Numbered from the stretch's first letter, positions 47,060 to 58,857 are shown. The stretch is DNA of 64,000 nt from Pseudomonas sp. Tri1 (GCF_017968885.1 NZ_CP072913.1:3456001-3520000), one strand, 5' to 3'. Program-made: numbers and translations. The notes: generated by a model not told the origin, from the sequence alone.

Positions 47060-47653
47060 ATGCAGGATCCTTTCCCAAACAGAGGACAGGAAAACTCCTT
47101 GAAACTGACACACCCGCTACCAAAAACGGTCACTTGCATACGTTACTCTGCTTGATGGCTTGGCTTTTCCGTTGCTGCAGAGGCTTTTATCAAAAATAAA
47201 TGACGGTTTTGTGATCGAAAGATTACCAGGCATCGGAATCCCCTCTTACATGACATCCCCTTGAATTCTTGTCTTTCTAGATCAGCTCTCAAGCCCTGTT
47301 CAGAAACATAAGCACTTGGTAAAGAAAATGTAATACAGCATAAGAAATCCCTGTAAGCCTTATTCTATTAGTGGTGTAAGCACCATCAGATTTCAGTTGA
47401 GCTTCGCGCGTAGAGTGAAGAATTATTTACCTATTATTTTTTCACGATTTTTTCAAAAAAAACCGCCTAACCTCAATGAATAAAGGGCATTCGCCTCGCA
47501 ATAGCCATCGGTTCAACATGCTGTAAAACACCCTCCCCAGGATACTTTCTTACAAGCCAACTCTTTGATGCAGCTTTTGTTTTAGCGTCTACGCTGTCGC
47601 GGATCCAATCTTCTCGTTTCAGAGGCTACTTACTCTTCAGCCCCGAGGTGCCT
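47060..47653. other. AT-rich divergent control region between two envelope gene sets
   Basis: About 590 bases without a supported gene separate the divergent epimerase and arnB genes. The stretch 47400-47470 is notably AT-rich. I found no direct repeat of the CTTAAT/TTAAG type expected for a PmrA box, and no clear -35/-10 pair. It should still hold the promoters of both operons, and an RNA leader is possible. Confidence 0.5.
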
Positions 47654-48802
47654 ATGACTCAAGCGTTTCTCCCGTTTTCCCGGCCCAGTATTGGCGAAGA
47701 GGAAATCGCTGCCGTGGAGCAAGTACTGCGCTCCGGCTGGATTACCACCGGGCCGAAAAACCAGCAACTGGAAGAGCAGTTCGCCCGCTATGTGGGTTGT
47801 CGACATGCCGTAGCACTTTCTTCGGCCACCGGCGCTATGCACATCACATTACTGGCCTTGGGAATCGGCCCGGGCGATGAAGTCATTACCCCTTCCCAAA
47901 CCTGGGTATCGACCGCCAACATGATCTGCCTGCTGGGGGCCACGCCGGTGTTCGTTGATGTCGATCGCGATACGCTGATGAGTGATCTGGCGAGTATCGA
48001 AGCGGCGATCACACCCCGCACCAAGGCGATCATTCCGGTGCACTACGCTGGCGCGGCATTCGATCTCGACCCGCTCCATGCGCTGGCGGACAGACACGGC
48101 ATCCCGGTTATCGAAGACGCCGCGCACGCCGTCGGCACCCTCTACAAGGGCCGTCATATCGGGTCAAAAGGCACGGCGATTTTCTCGTTCCACGCCATCA
48201 AGAACATGACGTGCGCAGAGGGCGCCATGTTCGTCAGCGACGATGAAACGCTCGCCTCCCGGGTACGCATGCTCAAGTTTCATGGTCTGGGCGTGGACGC
48301 CTACGACCGCCTCACCCACGGCCGCAAACCCCAGGCACAAGTGATAGAGCCGGGCTTCAAATACAACCTGGCCGACATCAACGCCGCCATCGCCCTCGTA
48401 CAACTGGAACGCCTGGACCAGATCAACGCCAAGCGCACCGAGCTGGCCAAGGCCTACCTGCAACGGCTGGAAGGTTCGAGAATGCAACCGCTGGCGATGC
48501 CTAGCTACCCGCAACAACACGCCTGGCACCTGTTCATCCTGCGCATCGACGCCGAGCGCTGCGGACTGGACCGCGAAGCATTCATGAGAGCCCTGCAAGA
48601 GCAGAACATCGGCACCGGCATCCACTTCATCGCAACACACCTGCACACCTACTACCGGCAGCGCTTCCCCAACCTTCACCTGCCCAACACCGAATGGAAC
48701 TCAGCGCGCCTGTGCTCGATCCCGTTGTTCCCGGACATGACCGTCGATGACGTGAATCGCGTGGTCGACACCCTTGAAAACATCGTGGACACACATCTGT
48801 GA
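47654..48802 (+). CDS. arnB: UDP-4-amino-4-deoxy-L-arabinose aminotransferase
   Basis: The 382-residue PLP enzyme of the DegT/DnrJ/EryC1 family converts UDP-4-keto-arabinose to UDP-L-Ara4N. The PLP lysine is K183 in [18 protein letters not shown] at the N-terminus and EDAAHAVG are further family blocks. GAGGTGCCT precedes the ATG; a GTG six bases earlier is possible. It is the first gene of the arn operon and overlaps arnC by four bases. Confidence 0.95.
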   Translation: MTQAFLPFSRPSIGEEEIAAVEQVLRSGWITTGPKNQQLEEQFARYVGCRHAVALSSATGAMHITLLALGIGPGDEVITPSQTWVSTANMICLLGATPVFVDVDRDTLMSDLASIEAAITPRTKAIIPVHYAGAAFDLDPLHALADRHGIPVIEDAAHAVGTLYKGRHIGSKGTAIFSFHAIKNMTCAEGAMFVSDDETLASRVRMLKFHGLGVDAYDRLTHGRKPQAQVIEPGFKYNLADINAAIALVQLERLDQINAKRTELAKAYLQRLEGSRMQPLAMPSYPQQHAWHLFILRIDAERCGLDREAFMRALQEQNIGTGIHFIATHLHTYYRQRFPNLHLPNTEWNSARLCSIPLFPDMTVDDVNRVVDTLENIVDTHL

Positions 48803-49818
48803 AACCTTACCCAATCAACTGCGTGTCCATCGTCATTCCGGTCTACAACGAAGAAGAAAGCTTGCCTGAGTTGCTGCGTCGCACCGAAGCGGCTTGCCAG
48901 CAACTTCGCCATAAGTACGAGATCGTGCTGGTCGACGACGGTAGCCGGGACGAATCGGCACACCTATTGGAACAAGCGGCATCGCTGCGGGGCAGCCCGG
49001 TCGTGGCGGTGATTCTCAACCGTAACTACGGCCAGCATGCGGCAATCATGGCCGGTTTCGAACAGTGCCGGGGCGATGTCGTCATTACCCTCGACGCCGA
49101 CCTGCAGAACCCGCCCGAAGAGATTCCGCGCCTGGTGGCCAAGGCCGAGCTTGGCTATGACGTGGTTGCCACGGTGCGCAGCAATCGCCAGGACTCAGCC
49201 CTGCGGCGCTGGCCGTCGAAACTGATCAATCTTGCCGTGCGGCGTTCCACCGGGGTCTCCATGAGCGACTACGGCTGCATGCTCCGCGCATACCGGCGGT
49301 CCATCGTCGACGCCATGCTCGCGTGTCGTGAACGCAGCACGTTCATTCCGATCCTTGCCAACAGCTTCGCCCGGCACACCACGGAGATCCCGGTGACCCA
49401 CGCCGAGCGCGAACATGGCGAATCCAAGTACAGCCCCATGCGCCTGATCAACCTGATGTTCGACCTGATCACCTGCATGACCACCACGCCCCTGCGCCTG
49501 CTGAGTATTGTCGGCTTCATCATGGCTGGTTTGGGCGTGCTGTTCGCCACCGCACTGATCGTCCTGCGCCTGGTTTTCGGCGCCGCGTGGGCCGGCCACG
49601 GAACATTCGTGCTGTTCGCCGTGCTGTTCGTCTTCACCGGCGGGCAATTCATCGGCATGGGATTGTTGGGTGAGTACCTGGGACGGATGTACAGCGACGT
49701 ACGCGCGCGTCCCAGGTTCTTCGTCGAGAAGGTTCTGCGCGGACAATCCGCCACGCCCTCCCCGGCTGTCACCGTTGATGGACTCACTTCCACTTCTTCC
49801 GACCAGGTTCTCTCATGA
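48799..49818 (+). CDS. arnC: Undecaprenyl-phosphate 4-deoxy-4-formamido-L-arabinose transferase
   Basis: The 339-residue GT2 enzyme has [36 protein letters not shown] and two C-terminal transmembrane helices (about 235-295). It attaches the formylated sugar to undecaprenyl phosphate at the inner face of the membrane. It starts at GTG, overlapping the arnB stop in GTGA, which suggests translational coupling. Confidence 0.95.
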   Translation: MKPYPINCVSIVIPVYNEEESLPELLRRTEAACQQLRHKYEIVLVDDGSRDESAHLLEQAASLRGSPVVAVILNRNYGQHAAIMAGFEQCRGDVVITLDADLQNPPEEIPRLVAKAELGYDVVATVRSNRQDSALRRWPSKLINLAVRRSTGVSMSDYGCMLRAYRRSIVDAMLACRERSTFIPILANSFARHTTEIPVTHAEREHGESKYSPMRLINLMFDLITCMTTTPLRLLSIVGFIMAGLGVLFATALIVLRLVFGAAWAGHGTFVLFAVLFVFTGGQFIGMGLLGEYLGRMYSDVRARPRFFVEKVLRGQSATPSPAVTVDGLTSTSSDQVLS

Positions 49819-51821
49819 GCGCAAAAGCCGTTGTTTTCGCCTATCACGATATTGGCTGTGCCGGTATCGATACCCTGCTCAACGCAGGCTTCGACATTGC
49901 CGCCGTATTTACCCACGCCGATGATCCGAAGGAAAACACCTTCTACGGCTCCGTTGCGCAACTATGCGCGCGCAAAGGCATCCCGGTCCATGCGCCGGAA
50001 GACGCCAACCATCCGTTGTGGATCGAGCGCATCAACAAGCTCGAGCCCGACTACCTGTTCTCGTTCTACTACCGTCACCTGTTGAGCGAGTCGCTGTTGG
50101 CGACCGCTGCTAAAGGTGCGTTCAACCTCCACGGCTCGCTGCTGCCGCGTTATCGCGGGCGGGCGCCGGCCAATTGGGTGCTGGTGAACGGTGAAACCGA
50201 GACGGGGGTGACCCTGCACCGTATGGTCAAACGCGCCGATGCCGGACCGATCCTCGCCCAGCAAAAGGTCGCCATCGAGCGCAGCGACACGGCGCTGACC
50301 CTTCACGGCAAATTGCGCGTGGCCGCCACCGACCTGTTGCGCGACACGTTGCCTGCGTTGCTTGCCGGTAAAGTCAGTGAGCGGGAGCAGGACGAATCCA
50401 TGGCCACAGTGTTCGGTCGCCGCACCGCGGCCGACGGCAAACTGGTCTGGAAACGCCCGGCGCAAGAATTGTTCAACCTGGTGCGTGCCGTGACCCAACC
50501 GTATCCGGGGGCCTTTTGCGCCGTGGGCGAACACAAGCTGATTGTCTGGAGCGCGAAAGTCATCCAGGGCAACGAAGGCCAGGCACCGGGGCGTGTCATC
50601 AGTGTCGATCCGCTGCGTATCGCCTGCGGCGAAGACTCGCTGGTGGTCACCGCCGGTCAACGTAACGACAACGGCTTGTACCTGAGCGGTGCGCAACTGG
50701 CTAATGAGTTGGGCCTGGTGGAAGGCTCCCTGCTGCGCGGCGCCGAGTCACGCCGCGCCCGACGACGGACTCGGGTGCTGATCCTTGGGGTCAACGGTTT
50801 CATTGGCAATCATCTGTCGGAGCGCCTGCTGCGCGATGACAAGTACGAGGTCTATGGCCTGGACATTGGCTGCGACGCGATCGAACGCCTGCGCAGTCAT
50901 CCGCGCTTCCACTTCGTCGAAGGCGACATCAGCATCCACTCTGAGTGGATCGAGTACCACGTCAAGAAATGTGACGTGATCCTGCCACTGGTGGCCATCG
51001 CCACGCCGATCGAGTACACGCGCAATCCGTTGCGGGTGTTCGAGCTGGATTTCGAGGAAAACCTGAAACTGGTCCGCTACTGCGTCAAATACAACAAACG
51101 CGTGATCTTCCCGTCGACGTCAGAAGTCTATGGCATGTGCCAGGACGACAACTTCGATGAAGATACCTCCAACCTCGTTGTTGGCCCGATCAACAAGCAG
51201 CGCTGGATCTACTCGATCTCCAAGCAACTGCTGGACCGTGTGATCTGGGCCTATGGCCAGAAAGGCCTGAACTTCACCCTGTTCCGCCCCTTCAACTGGA
51301 TGGGCCCACGCCTGGACCGCCTGGACTCCGCGCGGATCGGCAGTTCCCGGGCCATTACCCAGCTCATCCTCAATCTGGTGGAAGGCACGCCGATTCGCCT
51401 GTTCGATGGCGGTGGGCAGAAACGCTGTTTTACCGACATTGCCGACGGCGTAGAAGCGCTGGCTCGGATCATCGATAACGAGAACGATGCCTGCAACGGC
51501 CAGATCATCAACATCGGCAACCCGGACAACGAAGCCAGCATCCGCCAATTGGGCGAGGAGTTGCTGCGTCAGTTCCAAGCGCACCCGCTGAGGAACAACT
51601 TTCCACCGTTCGCCGGGTTCCGCGATATCGAAAGCAAGGCGTTCTATGGCAGCGGTTACCAGGACGTGTCACACCGCAAGCCAAGCATCGACAACGCCAA
51701 GCGCCTGCTGGGCTGGACGCCGACCGTGCAAATGAGCGAGACCATCGGCAACACGCTGGATTTCTTCCTGCGCGAGGCCATGAGCGAAATCGCCGAGTGC
51801 GCTAAAGAAGAATCATGCTGA
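49815..51821 (+). CDS. arnA: Bifunctional UDP-glucuronate decarboxylase / UDP-Ara4N formyltransferase
   Basis: The 668-residue enzyme has an N-terminal formyltransferase domain (about 1-305) with N104, H106 and D142 in the [12 protein letters not shown] and [10 protein letters not shown] motifs. The C-terminal NAD-dependent decarboxylating dehydrogenase (about 315-660) has GVNGFIGNH, the [11 protein letters not shown] serine/glutamate pair and [10 protein letters not shown]. It oxidatively decarboxylates UDP-glucuronate and formylates UDP-Ara4N. It overlaps arnC by four bases (ATGA). Confidence 0.96.
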   Translation: MSAKAVVFAYHDIGCAGIDTLLNAGFDIAAVFTHADDPKENTFYGSVAQLCARKGIPVHAPEDANHPLWIERINKLEPDYLFSFYYRHLLSESLLATAAKGAFNLHGSLLPRYRGRAPANWVLVNGETETGVTLHRMVKRADAGPILAQQKVAIERSDTALTLHGKLRVAATDLLRDTLPALLAGKVSEREQDESMATVFGRRTAADGKLVWKRPAQELFNLVRAVTQPYPGAFCAVGEHKLIVWSAKVIQGNEGQAPGRVISVDPLRIACGEDSLVVTAGQRNDNGLYLSGAQLANELGLVEGSLLRGAESRRARRRTRVLILGVNGFIGNHLSERLLRDDKYEVYGLDIGCDAIERLRSHPRFHFVEGDISIHSEWIEYHVKKCDVILPLVAIATPIEYTRNPLRVFELDFEENLKLVRYCVKYNKRVIFPSTSEVYGMCQDDNFDEDTSNLVVGPINKQRWIYSISKQLLDRVIWAYGQKGLNFTLFRPFNWMGPRLDRLDSARIGSSRAITQLILNLVEGTPIRLFDGGGQKRCFTDIADGVEALARIIDNENDACNGQIINIGNPDNEASIRQLGEELLRQFQAHPLRNNFPPFAGFRDIESKAFYGSGYQDVSHRKPSIDNAKRLLGWTPTVQMSETIGNTLDFFLREAMSEIAECAKEESC

Positions 51822-52705
51822 TGCGAGCAGGACTACGAATCGATGTCGACACCTACCGGGGAACCCGCGATGGTGTGCCGCGGCTGCTGGAAATCCTCGA
51901 TGAGGCACGGGTCAAGGCAACATTTTTCTTCAGTGTCGGGCCCGACAACATGGGCCGTCACCTGTGGCGCCTGATCCGGCCGCAATTTTTCTGGAAGATG
52001 TTGCGTTCCAACGCCGCCGGCCTGTACGGCTGGGACATCTTGCTGGCTGGCACCGCCTGGCCTGGCAAACCCATTGGCCGGGATCTCGGACACCTGATAC
52101 GCCAAGCCCGGGCCGCGGGCCATGAAGTCGGCCTGCATGCCTGGGATCACCATGGCTGGCAGGCCAATGTCAGGCGCTGGAGCCAGGCGCAGTTGATCGA
52201 GCAGATTCGCCAAGGCGTGGACAGCCTCAGCGACATCCTCGGGGAAAAAGTCGAGTGTTCGGCGGCGGCCGGTTGGCGGGCCGATCAGCGCGTGATTGAA
52301 GCCAAGCAAATGTTCGACTTTCGCTACAACAGCGATTGCCGGGGGCGAAGCCTGTTCCAGCCGACGCTGACCGATGGTGGCTTGGGTGTGCCGCAGATAC
52401 CGGTAGACCTGCCGACCTTCGATGAGGTGGTCGGTCCGAATGTCACGGCCAAGAATTACAACGCTTTCATCCTCGAGCGCTTTAGCCCCGAAGGACTCAA
52501 CGTCTACACGATCCATGCTGAAGTGGAAGGGATTTCGATGGCCAACGATTTCCGTCGATTGCTGGCCGACACGCATCGGCGAAACATCTGTTTTCGCCCC
52601 TTGGGCGATTTGCTGCCCGAAACACCCACGACCTTGCCGGCAGGCCAGGTGCTGCGTGGCGTGCTCGAAGGGCGTGAAGGCTGGCTGGGAGTGCAAGGCG
52701 CATGA
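51815..52705 (+). CDS. arnD: 4-deoxy-4-formamido-L-arabinose-phosphoundecaprenol deformylase
   Basis: The 296-residue NodB-type polysaccharide-deacetylase homologue shows [21 protein letters not shown], with the metal-binding aspartate, and HAWDHHGWQ with the metal histidines. It removes the formyl group before transfer to lipid A. The gene overlaps the arnA stop; the ATG at 51821 (TGATG) is an alternative start two codons later. Confidence 0.94.
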   Translation: MLMRAGLRIDVDTYRGTRDGVPRLLEILDEARVKATFFFSVGPDNMGRHLWRLIRPQFFWKMLRSNAAGLYGWDILLAGTAWPGKPIGRDLGHLIRQARAAGHEVGLHAWDHHGWQANVRRWSQAQLIEQIRQGVDSLSDILGEKVECSAAAGWRADQRVIEAKQMFDFRYNSDCRGRSLFQPTLTDGGLGVPQIPVDLPTFDEVVGPNVTAKNYNAFILERFSPEGLNVYTIHAEVEGISMANDFRRLLADTHRRNICFRPLGDLLPETPTTLPAGQVLRGVLEGREGWLGVQGA

Positions 52706-54351
52706 GCAAGCGCTGGACGTTGCCGCTGTTGCTGGGAATTTGCCTGCTCGCTTACCTGTTGCCGTTGGGCAGCCATGGGTTGTGGATTCCCGACGAGACC
52801 CGCTATGCCCAGATCAGCCAGGACATGCTCCTGAGCGGTGACTGGGTCTCACCCCATTTCATGAGCCTGCGCTATTTCGAAAAACCGGTCGCCGGGTACT
52901 GGATGATTGCCCTCGGCCAGGCGGTGTTTGGCGATAACCTGTTTGGTGTGCGCATCGCCTCGGTCGTCAGCACCGGCTTCAGCGTGATGCTGTGCTATCT
53001 GATCGCCCACCGGCTCTGGAGTGATCGGCGCAAAAGCTTTGCCTGCACCTTGCTGTACATGAGCCTCACCGTGATCGCCGGCGCCGCAGGCTACGCCAAC
53101 CTCGATCCGCAATTCACCCTCTGGGTCAACCTGAGCCTGGTGGCCCTGTGGTTTGCCTTGGACAGCCGGCGCCGCACCCCGCGGCTGGTCGGCTGGGCTA
53201 CCTTGGGACTGGCCTGTGGCATGGGCTTTTTGACCAAGGGTTTTCTCGCCTGGTTGCTGCCGGTACTGATTGCCCTACCCTGGATGATCTGGCAGCAGCG
53301 CTGGCGTGAATTGCTGATCTATGGCCCATTGGCGATTGCCGTGGCTGTCGCCGTCAGCCTGCCCTGGGCACTGGCGGTGCATGCCCGAGAAGCGGATTAC
53401 TGGCGGTTCTTCTTCTGGCACGAACACATCCGGCGCTTTGCCGGGGACGATGCCCAGCATGATGCGCCGTGGTGGTTCTATCTACCATTGCTGGTGGCGT
53501 TCAGTCTGCCATGGGTGGCGCTGCTGCCGCCGGCGTTGCGCCAGGCCTGGCAAACCCGTCGCCAAGCCAATATCGCTTTCCTGATGCTGTGGCTGTTGAT
53601 GCCGCTGGTGTTCTTCAGCCTCAGCAAAGGCAAATTGCCGAGCTACATCCTGCCGTGTCTGCTGCCCCTGGCGTTGCTCATGGGGCATGCATTGGCAGAC
53701 CGGCTCGCGTTGAAACAGGAGCGGGCGCTGGGCATCAACGGTCTGCTGAACCTGGTTCTGGGTCTGTTCGCCCTGCTCGCCGTGGTTTATCTGCAACTTA
53801 AAAAGCCACTGTATGACCATGAGCCACACAATCTGGTACTGATGGTCATCGGGCTGCTCGGCTGGATCATAGCCAACCTGCTGCAAGCCCTCAGGCCTTT
53901 ACGCTGCTGGGCCGCGCCGGCATTCGGCAGTTTGCTGCTGATCGGTTTGCTGCCGGCCGGATTGCCCCGGTCTGTGGTCGCCAACAAAATGCCCGATCAA
54001 TTTATCCTCGAACACCTCCAGGAACTCGGCCAGACCGACACGCTATTGAGCAACGACCTTGGTGCCGCGTCAGCCTTGGCGTGGCGCCTGAAACGCCCAG
54101 CCGTGGCGTTGTACAACACCGTCGGCGAGCTGAAATATGGCCTTGCCTACCCCGATGGCATGCAACAACGAGTCGACCTGCAACGGGTCCAGCAGTGGAT
54201 GCGCGACGCCCGCCAAAGCGGCTCGGTCGGCGTGGTCATGCGGGTCAAGGGTGATGACGAACTCGACGAAATCGAACGGCTACCCAAGGATGGCAAACGT
54301 TATGAACGCGGCAACCTGGTTATCCTGATTTTCTCCCAGGAGCCGTCATGA
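52702..54351 (+). CDS. arnT: Undecaprenyl phosphate-alpha-4-amino-4-deoxy-L-arabinose arabinosyl transferase
   Basis: The 549-residue GT-C protein has twelve or so hydrophobic segments and the ArnT start [25 protein letters not shown], with the catalytic acidic residues and [10 protein letters not shown]. It transfers Ara4N to lipid A phosphates at the periplasmic face, which is the basis of resistance to polymyxin and cationic peptides. It overlaps arnD by four bases. Confidence 0.95.
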   Translation: MSKRWTLPLLLGICLLAYLLPLGSHGLWIPDETRYAQISQDMLLSGDWVSPHFMSLRYFEKPVAGYWMIALGQAVFGDNLFGVRIASVVSTGFSVMLCYLIAHRLWSDRRKSFACTLLYMSLTVIAGAAGYANLDPQFTLWVNLSLVALWFALDSRRRTPRLVGWATLGLACGMGFLTKGFLAWLLPVLIALPWMIWQQRWRELLIYGPLAIAVAVAVSLPWALAVHAREADYWRFFFWHEHIRRFAGDDAQHDAPWWFYLPLLVAFSLPWVALLPPALRQAWQTRRQANIAFLMLWLLMPLVFFSLSKGKLPSYILPCLLPLALLMGHALADRLALKQERALGINGLLNLVLGLFALLAVVYLQLKKPLYDHEPHNLVLMVIGLLGWIIANLLQALRPLRCWAAPAFGSLLLIGLLPAGLPRSVVANKMPDQFILEHLQELGQTDTLLSNDLGAASALAWRLKRPAVALYNTVGELKYGLAYPDGMQQRVDLQRVQQWMRDARQSGSVGVVMRVKGDDELDEIERLPKDGKRYERGNLVILIFSQEPS

Positions 54352-54692
54352 GCCTGCTGCTACTGATGGCCGCCTGCGTATTGACCTGCCTGGGCCAGAT
54401 AGCCCAGAAATGCGCCGTGGAGAGTTGGCGCGGCCAGGCGTCGGGCTGGGGCGAGAAGCTACGCTCGCCATGGCTATGGCTGGCGCTGGCCGCGTTGGGT
54501 ACCGGTCTTTTAGTGTGGTTGCTGGTGTTGCAGCGCCTCGAAGTCGGCATCGCTTACCCGATGCTGAGCCTCAACTTCGTGCTGATCACCCTGGTTGGCC
54601 GGTTTGTCTTTCATGAGGCCGTCGACCGCCGCCACTGGCTGGGCGTCGCCCTGGTGATGGCTGGCGTGCTACTGCTGGGGCAACACGCATGA
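54348..54692 (+). CDS. arnE: Ara4N-phosphoundecaprenol flippase subunit
   Basis: The 114-residue EamA/SMR-like protein has four hydrophobic segments, with [24 protein letters not shown] in the third, the hallmark of this subunit. It pairs with ArnF to flip the lipid-linked sugar outward. It starts inside the arnT stop (ATGA). Confidence 0.9.
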   Translation: MSLLLLMAACVLTCLGQIAQKCAVESWRGQASGWGEKLRSPWLWLALAALGTGLLVWLLVLQRLEVGIAYPMLSLNFVLITLVGRFVFHEAVDRRHWLGVALVMAGVLLLGQHA

Positions 54693-55090
54693 ATCCTGGG
54701 CGTGGGATTGTCTTTGCCTTGGGCAGCGTGATGCTGGTCAGCGCCGCGCAACTGGGCTTGCGCTGGAGCATGGGGCGCCTGCCGCTTCCCGGACACTGGC
54801 TCAGCACAAGCCTCGATCTGACGGCACTTGGCGTGGTGCTGATAGCCATTCTCGCCTACGCCTTGTCGATGCTCAGTTGGCTGATGGCGTTGCGGGATTT
54901 GCCGGTGGCTCGCGCTTATTCGCTGCTGAGTATCAGCTACGCGCTGGTGTACCTACTGGCCGCCGCGCTACCGGTCTTCAACGAAAGCTTCAGCCTCTCG
55001 AAAAGCCTGGGAGTGGCGCTGGTCATCCTTGGCGTCATCACCATCAACTCTCGACCTGCTCATACGCCGGTTTCCAGGAGTGCCCAATGA
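54689..55090 (+). CDS. arnF: Ara4N-phosphoundecaprenol flippase subunit
   Basis: The 133-residue partner of ArnE has four hydrophobic segments and the matching [28 protein letters not shown] segment. It overlaps arnE by four bases and ugd by four bases. Its C-terminal tail is hydrophilic. Confidence 0.9.
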   Translation: MNPGRGIVFALGSVMLVSAAQLGLRWSMGRLPLPGHWLSTSLDLTALGVVLIAILAYALSMLSWLMALRDLPVARAYSLLSISYALVYLLAAALPVFNESFSLSKSLGVALVILGVITINSRPAHTPVSRSAQ

Positions 55091-56463
55091 AAATCAGTGT
55101 GTTCGGTAGCGGCTATGTCGGACTGGTCCAGGCCACCGTGTTGGCGGAGGTCGGTCACGACGTGGTCTGCATGGACATCGACTACGAAAAAGTCAGCGCC
55201 CTTAACCAGGGACATGTCAGCCTCTTCGAACCTGGCCTGGCCGGGTTGGTTAAAGAGAACCTGGAAAACGGGCGGCTTCGTTTCACCTGCGAAGAAAACC
55301 TCGCCGTGGAGCACGGACAGGTCTTGTTCATTGCCGTGGGCACTCCGTCGCGTCCCGACGGTTCCGCAGACTTGAGCGGGGTCTTCTCGGTGGGTGAAGC
55401 CATCGCGCGACATCGCCGCGAACCGGTGATCATCGTGGAGAAATCCACCGTCCCCGTGGGCACAGGCGACGCCCTGCGCGAGCGGATCATCGAAACCCTG
55501 CAGCGCTACCAGCACACACTGGACTTCGATATCGTCTCCAACCCGGAATTTCTCAAAGAAGGCTCGGCCGTCGCCGACTGCCGGCGTCCGGACCGGATAG
55601 TCATCGGCTGCGAGCGCGATGAAGTCCGCCAGGTGATGCGCGAGTTGTACGCCCCCTTCAATCGCAACCATGACCGCATCATGTTCATGGACCTGCGCAG
55701 CGCCGAGCTGACCAAGTACGCCGCCAACGGCATGCTGGCAACCAAGATCAGCTTCATCAACCAGATCGCCGAACTGGCCGAACACCTGGGCGCCGACGTC
55801 GAATCCGTGCGCCTGGGCATCGGTGCCGACTCGCGCATCGGCTATGACTTTATCTATGCCGGCTGCGGTTATGGTGGCTCATGCTTCCCCAAGGACATGC
55901 GCGCGCTGATCCACAGCGCACAGCAAGCCCAATGCTCCAATGATCTGCTGCAGGCGGTGGAAGCGATCAACCAGCGGCAAAAACATAAGCTGTTCGAACG
56001 GATCAATGCGTTCTACCGGGGCGATCTGCGTGGCAGGACATTTGCCGTGTGGGGCCTGGCATTCAAGCCCAATACCGACGACATGCGAGACGCCCCCAGC
56101 CGGGTACTCATGGAATCGTTATGGGAAGTCGGCGCTCACGTTCGGGCCTTCGATCCAGAGGCGATGCAACAGACCCAATCGTTGTATCAGGACCACCCTA
56201 ACCTGAGCCTCATGGGCACCCCGGAAGCGACCCTCAGTGGAGCCGATGCGCTGATCGTCTGCACTGAGTGGCAACAGTTCAAAGCCCCGGATTTCGACCT
56301 GATCCAGAGGCGACTCAAAGCCCCGGTGATCTTCGATGGACGCAACCTATACGACGCGGAGCGCCTGGCGCAACGGGGTTTCCAGTACTTCCCGATGGGG
56401 CGCGGCGATTCGTGCAAGCTGCCCATTCCACATCAGAAATGGAGTACCAGGATCGCAAGCTGA
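55087..56463 (+). CDS. ugd: UDP-glucose 6-dehydrogenase, second copy, in the arn operon
   Basis: The 458-residue enzyme shares its opening GSGYVGLVQ, the catalytic-cysteine motif GGSCFPKD and nearly the whole sequence with the copy at 32878. It supplies the UDP-glucuronate that ArnA and the neighbouring epimerase need. The ATG at 55087 overlaps the arnF stop as ATGA; a long upstream in-frame extension through arnF is not real. It closes the arn operon. Confidence 0.94.
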   Translation: MKISVFGSGYVGLVQATVLAEVGHDVVCMDIDYEKVSALNQGHVSLFEPGLAGLVKENLENGRLRFTCEENLAVEHGQVLFIAVGTPSRPDGSADLSGVFSVGEAIARHRREPVIIVEKSTVPVGTGDALRERIIETLQRYQHTLDFDIVSNPEFLKEGSAVADCRRPDRIVIGCERDEVRQVMRELYAPFNRNHDRIMFMDLRSAELTKYAANGMLATKISFINQIAELAEHLGADVESVRLGIGADSRIGYDFIYAGCGYGGSCFPKDMRALIHSAQQAQCSNDLLQAVEAINQRQKHKLFERINAFYRGDLRGRTFAVWGLAFKPNTDDMRDAPSRVLMESLWEVGAHVRAFDPEAMQQTQSLYQDHPNLSLMGTPEATLSGADALIVCTEWQQFKAPDFDLIQRRLKAPVIFDGRNLYDAERLAQRGFQYFPMGRGDSCKLPIPHQKWSTRIAS

Positions 56464-56485
56464 TGCTCGGAGACGCTGGCATTGC

Positions 56486-57517
56486 TCAGTTGAGATCATT
56501 GAGAATCAAGCTGCGATAATGCCCCGGATTGGACCCGGACCACTTGCGAAACGCCTTGTAGAAGGAGCTGGCGTCGGCGAAACCCAGGCGCGCGGCGATG
56601 TCGACGAAGCTGATGGACGGCTCGGCAAGCCAGGCAATCGCCAGCTCTTTGCGCACGCTGTCCTTGATGCCCTGATACGTCTGGCCCTCCTCCGCCAGGC
56701 GGCGGCGCAGGGTGGACGCGGATACGCACAACTGCTGGGCCAGCGCCTCGGTTTCCGGCCATTGTTCGGCGGACAATTGGCGTAAATCGTGACGGATGCG
56801 GCTGGCAAGGCTTTGCGGGTCGCGGTATTTGACCAGGATGTTGGCCGGGGCCTGGGCCAGGAAGCGCTTGAGCTCTTCGGCGCTGCGCCGGATGGGCAGG
56901 TCCAGGCATTCGGCGGCGAAGATCATGCGTGTGCGAGGCCGGTCGAAGCGCAGGTTCTGGGAAAACATCACCCGATAGTCGTCGCAGAAATCCGGTGCCG
57001 GGCAGCGCAACTCGACGGAAAGGATAGGAATGCGTCGCCCGGCCAGCCAGCAGGCCACGCCATGGACAATCATCCAGTAGGTGAAATAGGTAAACGCCCG
57101 GCGCGGTTCCTGATCGTCCTCCAACAGGACGATCTCCGCCAGGCTCTGCTGGCGGACCCACTGGGCCGGCAGGTGTTCGAGCATCAACGAGAGAAACCCC
57201 AGCCCCGCCGTCAATCCGGCGGCCAGCGTCGGCTGGGCCATGGCACATTGGCAAAGAAACGCCAGGCTGCCGGACTTGAGCTTGCGCGGGTCCATGCCGA
57301 AAAACTCATCGTCCAATCGCCTTGCCAGCAACCGCCAGAGCCGCGCATAGGCATGGGCTGCGACCCGCGCCTGGGGATCATCGAGTAGCGCGGGGTCGAT
57401 GCCGACCTTGCTCAGCACCTCATTGGTGGTCGCCCCGGGGGCGCAGCTTTGCAGCAGCGCCTCACGGACCAACTGAATGGAGATGGTGTCTTTTTCCGAC
57501 ATGGCGCGGGCGTTCAC
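56486..57517 (-). CDS. AraC-family transcriptional regulator
   Basis: The 343-residue protein has a C-terminal AraC helix-turn-helix pair (about 250-340, with VSASTLRRRLAEEGQTYQGIKDSVRKELA and DIAARLGFADASSFYKAFRKWSG) and an N-terminal Arabinose_bd-like domain of the OruR/ArgR-like branch. It overlaps the end of the phosphatidylserine synthase gene (GTG/TGA). An ATG five codons later is an alternative start. Its target and ligand are unknown; the converging arn operon is not evidence of a link. Confidence 0.88.
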   Translation of the reverse strand: MNARAMSEKDTISIQLVREALLQSCAPGATTNEVLSKVGIDPALLDDPQARVAAHAYARLWRLLARRLDDEFFGMDPRKLKSGSLAFLCQCAMAQPTLAAGLTAGLGFLSLMLEHLPAQWVRQQSLAEIVLLEDDQEPRRAFTYFTYWMIVHGVACWLAGRRIPILSVELRCPAPDFCDDYRVMFSQNLRFDRPRTRMIFAAECLDLPIRRSAEELKRFLAQAPANILVKYRDPQSLASRIRHDLRQLSAEQWPETEALAQQLCVSASTLRRRLAEEGQTYQGIKDSVRKELAIAWLAEPSISFVDIAARLGFADASSFYKAFRKWSGSNPGHYRSLILNDLN

Positions 57518-58857
57518 AGGATCCGGTAAAGCAGCCGTTCGATACGCACCCGGCTGACCCGTTTGAGGAACTTGCCTACAGCCGCCGGGTAGTCCGGCAG
57601 GGTTTCCAGGTCCAGGTAGCGTTCGATCCGGCGAGTATGCCGGTAGATCTGCTCAAGCTCGGCCTGGCGCGGCGCAAGCAACTCGCCCTTGGGGTCGTCC
57701 AGCAACAGGGCGTTTTCCAGGTCCAGGCGAAACGCCCGTGGGTTGAGGTTGTTGCCGGTGAGCAAAGTGTAGCGCTCGTCAACCCACATGCCCTTGAGGT
57801 GATAGGTGTTGTCACCGTCGCGCCACAGGTGCAGGTTCAATTGCCCGCTGTCGATGTAGCGTTGGTGCCGTTTGGCGAAGCGCCGCAGGCTGATCTCGTA
57901 GAGATAGGGCAATGCGGCGATGATCTTGAACGGCTCGCTTGGCGGAATGTAGAAGTCGTTGGCGGTCTTGTCGCCGACGATGATGTCAATCTTCACCCCA
58001 CGGGCCAGGGCGCGGTTGATCTCGCGGGTCACGGCCAGGGGCAGGTTGAAGTATGGCGTGCAGATGGTCAGTTGCTGGCGACTGCTGGCGATCAGTTCGC
58101 CGATCACCCGGCTCAGCGGGTTGTTCTTGCCCACGCCCAGCAACGGGCTGACCGACAGGCCACTCTTGTCGAGGCTGCCGGCGTTGGTGTCATACGCCGC
58201 GTGCTTGAGGCGACTGCGCAGGTCGCCAATATCATTGCGCAGGCTGCGGGTGCTGGGCAGGTTCGGCAGGTCCAGGCGATGTACCGCCTTGGAGGCGATC
58301 AAGCCGTGCTGCACCAGGTGCTGCATCGAATCGGCCAGTGCCACGTTCTGCAACAGGTGGTAGCGGTCGTAGCGGTACTTGTCGAACTTGTGCAGGTAGA
58401 CATTATTCAGGCTCGCGCCGCTGTAGACCACGCAGTCGTCGATCACGAAGCCTTTCAAGTGCAGCACGCCGAACAGCTCGCGGGTCTGCACCGGTACGCC
58501 GTAGATCGGCACTTCGCTGGCATGGGTGCGCGTTTGTTCCTGGTACCAGGCTGAGTTGCCCGGCTGCTTCTTGGCGCCGATCAGCCCGCGTTGGGCCCGC
58601 AGCCAATCCACCACCACGACCACGTCCAGTTCAGGACGCGCCGCTTTGGCAGCATGCAGGGCATCGAGGATTTCCTGGCCCGCCTCGTCCTGTTGCAAGT
58701 ACAGGGCGACGATGTAGATGCGCTGGGTGGCCTGGGCAATTTTCTCCAGCAGGCAACGGCGGAACTCGGCGGCGCCATCGAGGATGGTCACGGCATCGGC
58801 GGTCAGTGCAAAGCTGCGCAGCTTGGGCAGCAGGGAGCGTTTGAAAAGCGACGGCAT
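57514..58857 (-). CDS. pssA: CDP-diacylglycerol-serine O-phosphatidyltransferase (PLD-type)
   Basis: The 447-residue enzyme of the phospholipase D superfamily carries two HKD motifs: H133/K135/D140 in HLKGFVID and H353/K355/D360 in HLKGMWVD. The length and the residues between the motifs match the Escherichia coli-type PssA. It makes phosphatidylserine, the precursor of phosphatidylethanolamine. The start at 58857 matches the usual N-terminus; upstream in-frame codons lack support. The AraC gene follows with overlapping ends, so the two are probably cotranscribed. Confidence 0.9.
   Translation of the reverse strand: MPSLFKRSLLPKLRSFALTADAVTILDGAAEFRRCLLEKIAQATQRIYIVALYLQQDEAGQEILDALHAAKAARPELDVVVVVDWLRAQRGLIGAKKQPGNSAWYQEQTRTHASEVPIYGVPVQTRELFGVLHLKGFVIDDCVVYSGASLNNVYLHKFDKYRYDRYHLLQNVALADSMQHLVQHGLIASKAVHRLDLPNLPSTRSLRNDIGDLRSRLKHAAYDTNAGSLDKSGLSVSPLLGVGKNNPLSRVIGELIASSRQQLTICTPYFNLPLAVTREINRALARGVKIDIIVGDKTANDFYIPPSEPFKIIAALPYLYEISLRRFAKRHQRYIDSGQLNLHLWRDGDNTYHLKGMWVDERYTLLTGNNLNPRAFRLDLENALLLDDPKGELLAPRQAELEQIYRHTRRIERYLDLETLPDYPAAVGKFLKRVSRVRIERLLYRIL

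Noticed and set aside
47060..47653. A PmrA or PhoP box for the arn operon
   Set aside because: No direct repeat with the expected hexamers and five-base spacing could be found by eye; claiming one would be forcing the pattern.
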